In this document: piece after piece, positions 9,219 through 16,112 of the stretch | Layout of the letters: every line of letters starts with the position of its first letter | How positions within the stretch are numbered: the first letter of the stretch is position 1 | Assembly (NCBI GenBank): GCA_947494205.1 | Contig: CANLUH010000018.1 | Location: forward strand, 1 to 64,000 | Origin: an uncultured Flavobacteriaceae bacterium | Lineage (GTDB): Bacteria > Bacteroidota > Bacteroidia > Flavobacteriales > Flavobacteriaceae | DNA length: 64,000 bases | Direction of reading: 5' to 3' | Position numbers and translations under genes: made by a program | Notes under the pieces: model-generated | What the model was told of the DNA's origin: nothing | The model's input: the letters and a program-made list of their open reading frames with translations, nothing else | Database searches by the model: none

Positions 9219-9530
9219 TTAGTTCCACCAGCTTCCAAAGTCGAAATCAAAGTCGAAGTCGAAATCAAAGTCAAAATCAAAACCTCCATCTTGATTTCCA
9301 CTACCACCACTTCCACTACAAGATACAGAAACACTACTACCTGCACTACAGGTAAAAGTATCTATTACACTTCCATCTTGTGTTACGGTTACTGTTCCAT
9401 TAGAAATAGAAGCAGAAACTGCATTCCCTTCGTAATTTCTTACTTCACAATCTGTTGTTACTGTACAATCAGCGCTTGCAATGGTTACAAATGCTAATAA
9501 CATTAAAAATGTTAAAAATTTAGTTTTCAT
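9219..9530 (-). CDS. Small secreted protein with C-terminal Asp-Phe repeat
   Basis: The protein has 103 residues and a clear signal peptide cleaved near ASADC. The mature part is a short beta-rich, Ser/Thr/Val-rich segment with four cysteines (ADC, TDC, FTC, VSC) that could form two disulfides. A Gly/Ser linker follows, and then an uninterrupted run of alternating Phe and Asp (FDFDFDFDFDFDFDF) ending in GSWWN. Alternating aromatic and acidic residues would place one face hydrophobic and one face acidic in a beta strand. A TAAATTTG element at 9578-9585 on the minus strand is a candidate -7 box. The function is unknown. The hexanucleotide repeat that encodes the tail could vary in length. Confidence 0.6.
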   Translation of the reverse strand: MKTKFLTFLMLLAFVTIASADCTVTTDCEVRNYEGNAVSASISNGTVTVTQDGSVIDTFTCSAGSSVSVSCSGSGGSGNQDGGFDFDFDFDFDFDFDFGSWWN

Positions 9531-9672
9531 AATAAATAAATTATAGATTAATTAAATATTGGCACTATTGCCAGTATCAAATTTAAAAGAGGGAATCTAT
9601 ATATTTATGTATTTTGTATTAACTCAATGTTTTAGTGTATAAATGGTTATAAATTTTAAATGAAGTAATTTT

Positions 9673-10329
9673 CTATTTTTTAATTAAAGATAATTCACTC
9701 ACTGTAGGGTTTACTTTTTGTGCTATTTTCGAGCTACTTTTAAATTGAGAATCTCCAAGTAATTTTTCATAATCAGCAAAATCTACTGTTTCTGGTAAAG
9801 CTAGACTTACAGCCATATTTCTATTTACTAAATAACCGTTATCCCAGCTAGTCATACCACCGTAATCCCATTCAAAACCATAAAATAAAAACGGTTTTTT
9901 ATTTAGCTTTTCTAATGTTCTTAAATCTGTACCAATGGTAATACCATCTTTAGTTTTCCAATTGGTACTATCTTTAAACACTTTAATTTCTAGTAATTGA
10001 TTAAAATGTAGAGAATCGTCTTTCCAAATAAATTCAACTTCATTTTTAGTGCCTGGAAATAGTACTGTTTTAGTAAATTCTCCCATACCTTCAGGGTAGT
10101 AGCCTGTAGCTCGTTTTACCTGTCCTTTAAAATCTTTTTTTAATTCGGCTTCAGAGTTGTATTGTAGTAAATTATCGAGAACAAATTCATTTTTTTCTTC
10201 ATTTATAATTCTAGTCTCTTCATTTTCTACTTTTTCATTTACAGGAATAATAGTTTTATTCTCTTTTTGTTTACATGATAAAATCATGATTATAATTAAA
10301 GATATATATATAAAACGTTTCATAATCAA
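9673..10329 (-). CDS. Lipoprotein of unknown function
   Basis: The 218-residue protein has a lipoprotein signal with cysteine in MILSCK. A second Met two codons in (10323) is the likelier start. The mature protein has an acidic/lysine linker of about 30 residues and then a folded part containing GMGEFTKTVLFPGTKNEVEF and DGITIGTDLRTLEKLN. This resembles bacterial lipoproteins that handle short integral domains, but I do not recognise the family. A TATTTTTG box at 10359-10366 (minus strand) is a candidate promoter -7 element, with the TSS about 25 bases upstream of the start. It is transcribed divergently from the R-body locus. Confidence 0.55.
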   Translation of the reverse strand: MIMKRFIYISLIIIMILSCKQKENKTIIPVNEKVENEETRIINEEKNEFVLDNLLQYNSEAELKKDFKGQVKRATGYYPEGMGEFTKTVLFPGTKNEVEFIWKDDSLHFNQLLEIKVFKDSTNWKTKDGITIGTDLRTLEKLNKKPFLFYGFEWDYGGMTSWDNGYLVNRNMAVSLALPETVDFADYEKLLGDSQFKSSSKIAQKVNPTVSELSLIKK

Positions 10330-10448
10330 ACTTTTACAATTCGTTATTTGATGGTAAACAAAAATAGTCTTTTATAAACCATAAGCCTAGACTATTATTA
10401 GTAGCCTTCTTTTAACACGCTTTTTTCAATAAAAATAGCAACTAAGTA

Positions 10449-10561
10449 AATCCCCTTGTTTTTTAAAACTCAGAGAATCCCCTTAAACAATAACCATTTA
10501 GTTTTCAGAGATTTGTATCAACCAAGAGAATAAAACTATTAATCAAATAAACAAAAAAATC
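10449..10561 (+). promoter_or_regulatory. Candidate control region of the R-body locus
   Basis: Two direct copies of AATCCCCTT (10449-10457 and 10476-10484) are spaced 27 bases apart start to start. A GAGAAT word follows at 10526-10531 inside ACCAAGAGAAT, 36 bases before the first rebB start. A near-match ACCAGAGAAT recurs before two later rebB copies. No exact TANNTTTG box is present; TAGTTTTC near 10500 is the closest. The direct repeats are candidate regulator sites, possibly for the two-component regulator encoded at 14669. Confidence 0.35.
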
Positions 10562-10786
10562 ATGGCAGACAATTCTACAGTGAATGGACAAGTAACCGAT
10601 GCTGTAACACAAACTAATGTTACCGTGTTAGGAGAATCTCCAGCACAAGCCCTAAGCAACCTCTACCAAATGGCAACACATGCTAATGGTATGGCAATGC
10701 AAAACTCAGTATCAAATCAGCATAATCTAAATCAGCTAAATGCAGTTATTGTAGCCGATGCTATAAAAATGCTAACTAGTTCATAA
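10562..10786 (+). CDS. RebB-family R-body protein, first copy
   Basis: The 74-residue protein has the RebB family core: VNGQVTDAVTQTNV, then a SPAQALSNLYQMATHANGMAM helix and a C-terminal hydrophobic patch (VIVADAIKML). RebB proteins are small structural subunits of R bodies, coiled protein ribbons that extend on a trigger and can rupture membranes. This copy is about 14 residues shorter than the three tandem copies at 13044-14045 and diverges after residue 40, so it may have a distinct assembly role, as RebA and RebB do in Caedibacter. It opens a plus-strand gene run through 14648. Confidence 0.8.
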   Translation: MADNSTVNGQVTDAVTQTNVTVLGESPAQALSNLYQMATHANGMAMQNSVSNQHNLNQLNAVIVADAIKMLTSS

Positions 10787-10804
10787 ATCTAAACTTTTTA
10801 TATC

Positions 10805-11464
10805 ATGTCTAATATAACTCCAGGAATGTCCGAAACGCAAAATGCTGTAAGCTTTATTAATACAGAAGTATTAAGCCAAGATGTTAACCCAAAAGTAGGT
10901 TCTAGTGCCACAATGATTGATCAATCTGTAGGTATGATGGTTCAAGATTTACAAGTATTTTTAAAAGGTTTTGAACAAATAGGTCTTGTTGCACTGACTA
11001 AATTAGTTAATAATATTTTAACCTATGGTACTTATTACAATCCAGCTAACGATAAATCTGGAGCAAAAAACGACACCCGTTATTTAAGCCTAGACGAAGA
11101 CAACTCCAAAACAACAACTCCTGAAAAAACCATTAATCCTAATGATGCTGATGGTAAAGAAATTATTCACAGTTTATTTAAAATGGTTACCGAATATGGA
11201 GAGGCTAAATCTAAAATAAGTGCTTTAATGCATAATCCAAATATTTCTAAATCTATGGATGATATATATACAAAAAAGCCTTTTAAACCAGTTACTCCAA
11301 ATCCACCACCAGTTCCAAACCCGACTATAACAAAATCAACTAATGTTACACCACATAAAGACATTGAAGATCATACTGAGACTCCTGTAACTTCAACAGA
11401 TGAGGATAAACCAAAACAAACACCAACTAAAGAAAAAACCTATTGGTTTTCTAAAAAAAAATAA
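10805..11464 (+). CDS. R-body locus protein with RebB-like N-terminus
   Basis: The protein has 219 residues. The first 75 are alanine/valine/glutamine-rich with the pattern VNPKVGSSATMIDQSVGMMV, LKGFEQIGLVALTKL. This resembles the helical region of RebB-type proteins (small-residue helix with a QSVGLM-like motif). A long polar, proline-rich disordered region follows (about 150-205: PVTPNPPPVPNPT and Thr/Glu/Lys repeats), and the end is basic (WFSKKK). It could be a scaffold or adaptor for ribbon assembly. It lies 18 bases after the first rebB and 6 bases before the next gene. The RebB relationship is inferred from residue pattern only. Confidence 0.55.
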   Translation: MSNITPGMSETQNAVSFINTEVLSQDVNPKVGSSATMIDQSVGMMVQDLQVFLKGFEQIGLVALTKLVNNILTYGTYYNPANDKSGAKNDTRYLSLDEDNSKTTTPEKTINPNDADGKEIIHSLFKMVTEYGEAKSKISALMHNPNISKSMDDIYTKKPFKPVTPNPPPVPNPTITKSTNVTPHKDIEDHTETPVTSTDEDKPKQTPTKEKTYWFSKKK

Positions 11465-11470
11465 AAAACA

Positions 11471-12280
11471 ATGAGACATTCTATAGATTTCATACCTGCT
11501 AAAATATTAAACCAATTACCTATTGAAGATTTAGCAAATAGAACGTATTTAAAACGACAAAACGATACAGCAAATTATAGTTTTAAAACAACAGAGAATA
11601 ACGTTAATCGCTATATTTTCACTTTAGAAACTTCTAATATTAATATAAAACCAACGATTAGAGCTGTAGAGGCTGTTAATAAAAACAGGAAATATAAGGG
11701 ATACGATTCTTTTGTTATTGAATCTCAAAGCGGTAATACGGGAATAGTAGTTGTAATGATAAAAAAGGAAGATTCTAAAACCTTTTTTTGCAATGTAAGA
11801 ATCCTACCTCTAAGCACTTTAAATGACGTTGCAAATCCTGAGGCAGATTCTAAGTTACTAACTGTAAATTTTAGTAATGTAGATTTACTTTTAAAAATGG
11901 ATATTACAATTACCCCTTCTAACACGGGAGAAGCTATGTATTTAACTCATGATATAGATACAGGGAATATTTCTAGGTTTATAAACGACGATCAAATTTT
12001 ACAATTAACAAAAGACTTAGAGTATAATGGTGCAAAAATCTCTGCTCATTTTTGTCAAGAAATATTAGAAATAATAATGAACGATGTTTCTAAAACAGAA
12101 GATACTCCCATATTAACAGATGATTATATTTTAAATCTTCCATCTGGCGAATTAAAAACGCTATTAACTGCAATAACTATTGTTGGAGATGTCTCTATTG
12201 AAATTGTGGGTATAGATGCTATAAAAAACATTAATCAAGACTGGAAGAGTGCCAGTGACTTTGTAGGCTACATGTTATAA
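11471..12280 (+). CDS. R-body locus protein, unknown
   Basis: This 269-residue soluble protein has no signal peptide or membrane segment. The sequence alternates beta-type segments (IFTLETSNINIKPTIRAVEAV, GYDSFVIESQSGNTGIVVVM) with a helical middle (DDQILQLTKDLEYNGAKISAHF) and a second beta region. I recognise no domain. Its start is 6 bases after the preceding gene and it is flanked by R-body genes, so a role in R-body production or immunity is inferred from position only. Confidence 0.5.
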   Translation: MRHSIDFIPAKILNQLPIEDLANRTYLKRQNDTANYSFKTTENNVNRYIFTLETSNINIKPTIRAVEAVNKNRKYKGYDSFVIESQSGNTGIVVVMIKKEDSKTFFCNVRILPLSTLNDVANPEADSKLLTVNFSNVDLLLKMDITITPSNTGEAMYLTHDIDTGNISRFINDDQILQLTKDLEYNGAKISAHFCQEILEIIMNDVSKTEDTPILTDDYILNLPSGELKTLLTAITIVGDVSIEIVGIDAIKNINQDWKSASDFVGYML

Positions 12281-12330
12281 ATAGGTAGCACATTTGATAT
12301 TCTAAACTTTAATAAAAACAGTATTATAAC

Positions 12331-12693
12331 ATGACAACTGGAAAAGGAAATAAAACATGTAAAAAATGTGGGCAGGTTATTTTGGAAAAAATAACGTCTT
12401 CAACGCCTATAGGACTAAGTAACGAACAAGAAGATGCTATTGTTAAGAGCCTAACAAAAAAGGCCATTAAAGCAACTATGGCTAAGTTAAAGCCTTTTTT
12501 AGATAAATTAGAAGAAGCTGCAAAACAACAAGCTCAAGAGCATGCTAACATGAATACTAATGATGCGCCCTTAAGTTACCAAGAACAAGTACAGAATATT
12601 CAAGATGCAACTAAGAAAAAAATACAGATACAGGAGTTAAAAATTAATAAGAGGCTTCAAAGTTTACAATCTAAAATTGCAAAACGCGGTTAA
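12331..12693 (+). CDS. CxxC protein with coiled coil, R-body locus
   Basis: The 120-residue protein begins with a short Lys-rich stretch and CKKCGQ, one CxxC knuckle at residues 10-13. A single CxxC is half of a zinc ribbon, so metal binding might need dimerisation. The rest, from about residue 30, is a highly charged alpha helix rich in Lys, Glu and Gln, likely a coiled coil. It lies between two R-body-locus genes on the same strand. No family is recognised. It could be a chaperone-like or regulatory component, which is inference. Confidence 0.5.
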   Translation: MTTGKGNKTCKKCGQVILEKITSSTPIGLSNEQEDAIVKSLTKKAIKATMAKLKPFLDKLEEAAKQQAQEHANMNTNDAPLSYQEQVQNIQDATKKKIQIQELKINKRLQSLQSKIAKRG

Positions 12694-12749
12694 TCATTTA
12701 AAAAATTTGGTGTGGTATTAATAACAAAAAAAGGAAAAGTATAGAAATT

Positions 12750-13001
12750 ATGGAAGCTAAAAATCAAGAAATAAACAGTAGTAATTTAGAGCTATCTCCT
12801 GCAGTAGCAAAAGGAAGTTCGGATCAAACCAATGCCCATTCGTTAGGCATCATGTTCGAACAGTCTATTAGCCAACAACAAAATCATTTTCAAACTGCTA
12901 TAAGTACATCTGCAACAGAAGTAAATAGAATTCTAAACCTTAAAAAAAACAAACTAAATCGTATTGAAAAGATAAAACAACATCGTTTTTTCAATCTCTA
13001 A
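12750..13001 (+). CDS. Divergent RebB-like protein
   Basis: The 83-residue protein aligns without gaps to the middle of the tandem RebB copies. SPAVAKGSSDQTNAHSLGIM matches APAIALGNVYQSAAHSTGLM, followed by FEQSISQQQ against FENAVNAQSQQ. The N-terminal TDAVTQTN motif is lost, and the C-terminus is replaced by a strongly basic tail (LKKNKLNRIEKIKQHRFF). It is therefore a fifth RebB-family member that has diverged, perhaps a capping or nucleating subunit, which is inference. It sits 43 bases before the first tandem rebB. Confidence 0.6.
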   Translation: MEAKNQEINSSNLELSPAVAKGSSDQTNAHSLGIMFEQSISQQQNHFQTAISTSATEVNRILNLKKNKLNRIEKIKQHRFFNL

Positions 13002-13043
13002 ACTAAATATAAATAGAGTATTAATTAATAAAACTAGAAAATT

Positions 13044-13310
13044 ATGTCACAAAACGTAAACTCACAAATTACAGATGCGGTAACGCAAACCAATGTGCAA
13101 GTTGTAGCAAGTGCTCCAGCTATAGCTTTAGGTAATGTATACCAATCAGCTGCACATTCTACAGGATTAATGTTTGAAAACGCAGTTAATGCACAAAGTC
13201 AACAAAACATTCTAGCACAAACAGCAACAACACAAGGTGTTATGCAAATTTATAGCTTCGATACAGTTGCAGACGCTATATCTATCTCTACAATGCTTAA
13301 TGCCTCATAA
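13044..13310 (+). CDS. RebB-family R-body protein, tandem copy 1
   Basis: The 88-residue protein is a full-length RebB-type subunit: ITDAVTQTNV at about residues 9-18, then APAIALGNVYQSAAHSTGLM, Gln-rich NAQSQQN, and TTQGVMQIYSFDTVADAI at the end. It differs from tandem copy 2 at only a handful of residues, all in the first 25. At DNA level the three copies carry many silent differences, so the proteins are conserved by selection. Its leader lacks the ACCAGAGAAT/ATTCTC hairpin found before copies 2 and 3. Confidence 0.85.
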   Translation: MSQNVNSQITDAVTQTNVQVVASAPAIALGNVYQSAAHSTGLMFENAVNAQSQQNILAQTATTQGVMQIYSFDTVADAISISTMLNAS

Positions 13311-13422
13311 GATTATATCAATAATTTGATATTATACTTATCGCGATTAATTCAAAATTGGAAAATCCAATTCATTTATTTTAAACCAGAGAATTATAAG
13401 TATTCTCACAACACAATTTATT
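13311..13422 (+). promoter_or_regulatory. rebB spacer with three inverted repeats
   Basis: Right after the stop of copy 1, ATATCAA and TTGATAT form a hairpin (13315-13332). A second inverted repeat, AATTGGA-AAA-TCCAATT, lies at 13356-13372. A third, GAGAAT-N7-ATTCTC, lies at 13389-13407, just 16 bases before the next start. The spacer is clearly related to the next one (13690-13781), so gene and leader were duplicated together. The hairpins may tune mRNA stability or translation of each subunit. Confidence 0.45.
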
Positions 13423-13689
13423 ATGTCACAAACAGTAAACGGACAAATTACAGATGCAGTTACACAAACAAACGTAAAAGTGGTAGCAGAAGCACCTGCT
13501 ATAGCTTTAGGTAATGTATACCAATCGGCTGCACACTCTACAGGATTAATGTTTGAAAATGCAGTTAATGCACAAAGCCAGCAAAACATTTTAGCCCAAA
13601 CCGCAACAACACAAGGAGTTATGCAAATTTACAGCTTCGATACAGTTGCAGATGCTATTTCTATATCTACTATGCTTAACGCATCGTAA
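13423..13689 (+). CDS. RebB-family R-body protein, tandem copy 2
   Basis: The 88-residue protein is identical to tandem copy 1 from the APAIALGN motif to the end, and differs only at a few N-terminal positions (TVNGQ, NVKVVAE). It carries the RebB signature ITDAVTQTNV. The gene starts 112 bases after copy 1 and is preceded by the GAGAAT/ATTCTC inverted repeat. Such close tandem subunits suggest high-dose expression or mixed polymers in the ribbon. Confidence 0.85.
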   Translation: MSQTVNGQITDAVTQTNVKVVAEAPAIALGNVYQSAAHSTGLMFENAVNAQSQQNILAQTATTQGVMQIYSFDTVADAISISTMLNAS

Positions 13690-13781
13690 GAGTATCGTTA
13701 AATCATTGATAATACTATTATCGCAATTAATTTAATTTTAACCAGAGAATCATTAGTATTCTCAAAAAACAACAATTTATT
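13690..13781 (+). promoter_or_regulatory. rebB spacer with two inverted repeats
   Basis: GATAAT-ACT-ATTATC (13708-13722) lies shortly after the stop of copy 2, and GAGAAT-N7-ATTCTC (13745-13763) lies 18 bases before the next start. It is the same arrangement as the preceding spacer but lacks about 20 bases holding the AATTGGA repeat. The conserved ACCAGAGAAT word is again about 35 bases upstream of the ATG. Confidence 0.45.
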
Positions 13782-14045
13782 ATGTCACAAACAGTAAACG
13801 GACAAATCACAGATGCAGTTACGCAATCTAATGTAAAAGTAGTCGCTGAAGCTCCAGCAATGGCTTTAGGTAATGTGTACCAATCGGCCGCACATTCTAC
13901 AGGATTAATGTTTGAAAATGCAGTTAATGCACAAAGTCAACAAAATATTTTAGCACAAACTGCGACAACACAAGGAGTTATGCAAATTTATAGTATAGAT
14001 ACCGTTGCCGACGCTATTTCTATCTCTAAAATGTTAAACGCTTAA
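13782..14045 (+). CDS. RebB-family R-body protein, tandem copy 3
   Basis: The 87-residue protein is a third nearly identical RebB subunit. It differs from copy 2 at about five places (TQSNV, APAMAL, YSIDT, ISKML, no final Ser). It keeps the ITDAVTQ motif and the Gln-rich middle. A 17-bp hairpin with a short U run follows at 14072-14111, which may end most transcripts at this point and so set the ratio of RebB to the downstream gene product. Confidence 0.85.
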   Translation: MSQTVNGQITDAVTQSNVKVVAEAPAMALGNVYQSAAHSTGLMFENAVNAQSQQNILAQTATTQGVMQIYSIDTVADAISISKMLNA

Positions 14046-14071
14046 TTAACTTTAAATTGGATTAAGCAACT

Positions 14072-14116
14072 AATTTAGCGGGGGAATAGGGGTGTATTTC
14101 TTCGCTAAATTTTAAA
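14072..14116 (+). terminator. Long hairpin after the rebB array
   Basis: AATTTAGCGGGGGAATA can pair along all 17 positions (including three G-U pairs) with TATTTCTTCGCTAAATT around a GGGGTG loop. A short TTT run comes after it, then AAATAC. It could be an intrinsic terminator with readthrough, an attenuator, or a 3' stabiliser. It is by far the longest stem in the R-body locus and lies 31 bases upstream of the next start codon. Confidence 0.5.
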
Positions 14117-14141
14117 TACATTATTAAACAACTATAAGACT

Positions 14142-14648
14142 ATGTTTAGATTTTTATTAGAACTTAGAACGCAATATAACCATTATAGGGCTGGAGGAAA
14201 CGGTATATATAGAATGCTACAATTTCGCAATCATTTATCCCAATATAGAATAGATTACGATAATCATAGCTATACAAATACTATAGATTTAGGAGAAATA
14301 GACGAAAACAATAATGCGTTAACACTATATAGACAAAGTGCAAATGGTAGAATTGGACAATCTGTTCCTGGTGCTATTTTAGGAGGTGATCGTCGCTTTT
14401 TTGGAAATAGAATAAGTGGCCAAACAGTAAATGCTGCTTTTGGAGGGCCTGTTACTACTATAAATGATGATGCAAATTTAGAGATGATAAATATAGCTCA
14501 ACCTGGGCATGTATTTGGTGGTACTGTACGCATCTTGTATTATAATGATAGTGGTAGAGTTTATAGAAGAATTACAGGTGAAGGAAGAGGTAATTTTTCT
14601 AGATTTAATAATTATGTAGGTCAATTTGTTTTTACATATTTTATTTAA
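14142..14648 (+). CDS. R-body locus protein, unknown
   Basis: This 168-residue soluble protein has no signal peptide. The N-terminal 40 residues are helical and basic/aromatic (RFLLELRTQYNHYRAGGNGIYRML). The rest is glycine- and asparagine-rich with beta character (GAILGGDRRFFGNRISGQTV, GHVFGGTVRILYYND). No domain is recognised. It is the last plus-strand gene of the locus, behind the long hairpin, and converges with the response regulator gene, with only about 20 bases between the stop codons. A role in R-body function is inferred from position. Confidence 0.5.
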   Translation: MFRFLLELRTQYNHYRAGGNGIYRMLQFRNHLSQYRIDYDNHSYTNTIDLGEIDENNNALTLYRQSANGRIGQSVPGAILGGDRRFFGNRISGQTVNAAFGGPVTTINDDANLEMINIAQPGHVFGGTVRILYYNDSGRVYRRITGEGRGNFSRFNNYVGQFVFTYFI

Positions 14649-14668
14649 AAAGAATACGTTTTACATTA

Positions 14669-15343
14669 TCAATTCAACAAAATCATTTCTTCCGGATTTA
14701 TAATATTATTCTGTATTGCATAAATAACCAACCCTGCTGTATTTTTAACACCTGCTTTTAAGATTAGATTGCTTTTATGTGTTTCTACTGTTTTTGGAGA
14801 AATAAAAAGCTTATCTGCTATTTCTCTAGTTTTTAATTGTTGACATAATAATTTTAAAACATCTATTTCTCTAGAGGTTAAGTGGTCTTTATTTTGAGCA
14901 TGAAACTCTGGTAATTTATTAGATAGCTGTTTACGCATAACACTTACTTGCTCACCTGAAAAGTAATGGCCGTTATTATACACAGATTCTATAACTTTTA
15001 TTAATTCTTCTTGATCTGTTTCTTTAGGCAAAAAGGCATTAACGCCTAACTTTAGCATTTGCCCCATAAAAGAACGGCGATAAAAACCGGATAACACTAT
15101 AATTTTTAAGTTTATATCTTTTGCTTTAAGATCCTCTAAAACGTCTAAACCATTACCTTCTTCCATTCTTAAATCTAGAATAACAATATCTATTGATATT
15201 GTATTAATTACCTTTAAAAAATCGTTTCCATTAGTATTAGTTAATACAACTTCTGTCGTTTTATAATTATCTATATAATTCTTTAAAAGTTGTACAAATA
15301 ATAAATCGTCATCTACAATAGCTAGTTTTATTTTGGTTTTCAT
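14669..15343 (-). CDS. NarL/FixJ-type response regulator
   Basis: The 224-residue protein has an N-terminal receiver domain with acidic residues VDDD at 10-13, phosphoacceptor Asp57 in VILDLRM, and conserved Ser/Thr and Lys positions (VLSGFYRRS, LPKETDQ). A C-terminal LuxR-type helix-turn-helix follows at about 155-215 (LTSREIDVLKLLC, ISPKTVETHKSNL). It is the last gene of the minus-strand operon and starts 7 bases after the histidine kinase stop. Being convergent with the R-body locus, it is a candidate regulator of it. That link rests on gene order only. Confidence 0.92.
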   Translation of the reverse strand: MKTKIKLAIVDDDLLFVQLLKNYIDNYKTTEVVLTNTNGNDFLKVINTISIDIVILDLRMEEGNGLDVLEDLKAKDINLKIIVLSGFYRRSFMGQMLKLGVNAFLPKETDQEELIKVIESVYNNGHYFSGEQVSVMRKQLSNKLPEFHAQNKDHLTSREIDVLKLLCQQLKTREIADKLFISPKTVETHKSNLILKAGVKNTAGLVIYAIQNNIINPEEMILLN

Positions 15344-15350
15344 TTTTCAC

Positions 15351-16112
15351 TTATAGTTTAACTTGTGGTACAAAAATGATGAAACGAGTAAAGCTGCCTG
15401 GAACAGTTTTAAATTTATGTTTCCCATTTATATTTTCTGCTCTAATTATAATATTTTTAAGCCCTATCCCCTTTTTCTTATTATTGGTTACAAAACCACA
15501 TCCGTTATCTTCTACTATTAAAATAATAGACTTAACAGAGCAGCGTAAAAGCACTTTAATTTCTGTTGCTTCTGCATGTTTTAATATATTGGTTATTAAT
15601 TCTTGAAAAATTCTAAAAAGATTTAATTTCACAGTACTTGTTGTTACATCTACTATTTCTATTATAGTTTTATAATATGTAATGTTTATGGTATTGTGCA
15701 GTTGCTCTAAATAATCTTCAATTAAATCGGGAAGTTTAATAACATTTAATTCTACTGGTGTTAAATTATGAGATAGCTCTCTTACCACTTGCATAGATTT
15801 TTTAAGGTTACTTTGTAGGGATTTAATATTGCCTTCAAATAAATTTAAATGCAACAAATTTAGACGACTTACTACATTATCATGCAACTCTTCAGATAGT
15901 CTTTGTCTATCTAATTCTTGAAATCGTGTTACCTTTTGAGTAAATTCTTTTTTAGTTTTTAGAATTGTTTTTTTAGAAGCTTCTTCTGTACTTTTTATTC
16001 TCTTTAAATGTCTATTTATTAAGAATATTATAAAGGAAGTAAACAGGCTTAAAAGTGCAATACCTGTCCATATCCAACTTACAATTACAGCTTGTTTGTC
16101 CCAGTTTTCCAT
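15351..16112 (-). CDS. NarL-family sensor histidine kinase
   Basis: The 253-residue protein has one N-terminal membrane helix (about 8-33) and a coiled linker. The HisKA_3 dimerisation domain follows with DRQRLSEELHDNVV, phosphoacceptor His77. A compact HATPase_c domain has RIFQELITNILKHAEA (N box), VEDNGCGF (G1) and KGIGLKNI (G2). This is the class that pairs with LuxR-type regulators, and the regulator gene is next. It overlaps the upstream membrane-protein gene by 28 bases, so signal input probably comes through that protein. Confidence 0.9.
   Translation of the reverse strand: MENWDKQAVIVSWIWTGIALLSLFTSFIIFLINRHLKRIKSTEEASKKTILKTKKEFTQKVTRFQELDRQRLSEELHDNVVSRLNLLHLNLFEGNIKSLQSNLKKSMQVVRELSHNLTPVELNVIKLPDLIEDYLEQLHNTINITYYKTIIEIVDVTTSTVKLNLFRIFQELITNILKHAEATEIKVLLRCSVKSIILIVEDNGCGFVTNNKKKGIGLKNIIIRAENINGKHKFKTVPGSFTRFIIFVPQVKL

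Noticed and set aside
9291-9497. Open frame on the plus strand opposite the Phe-Asp repeat gene, Thr/Ser/Cys-rich
   Set aside because: It is the antisense of the signal-peptide gene; composition follows from the repeat on the other strand and there is no start context.
13044-14045. Tandem rebB array as a CRISPR or transposon repeat
   Set aside because: Repeat units are intact coding genes with regulatory spacers; there are no short spacers, terminal inverted repeats or transposase.
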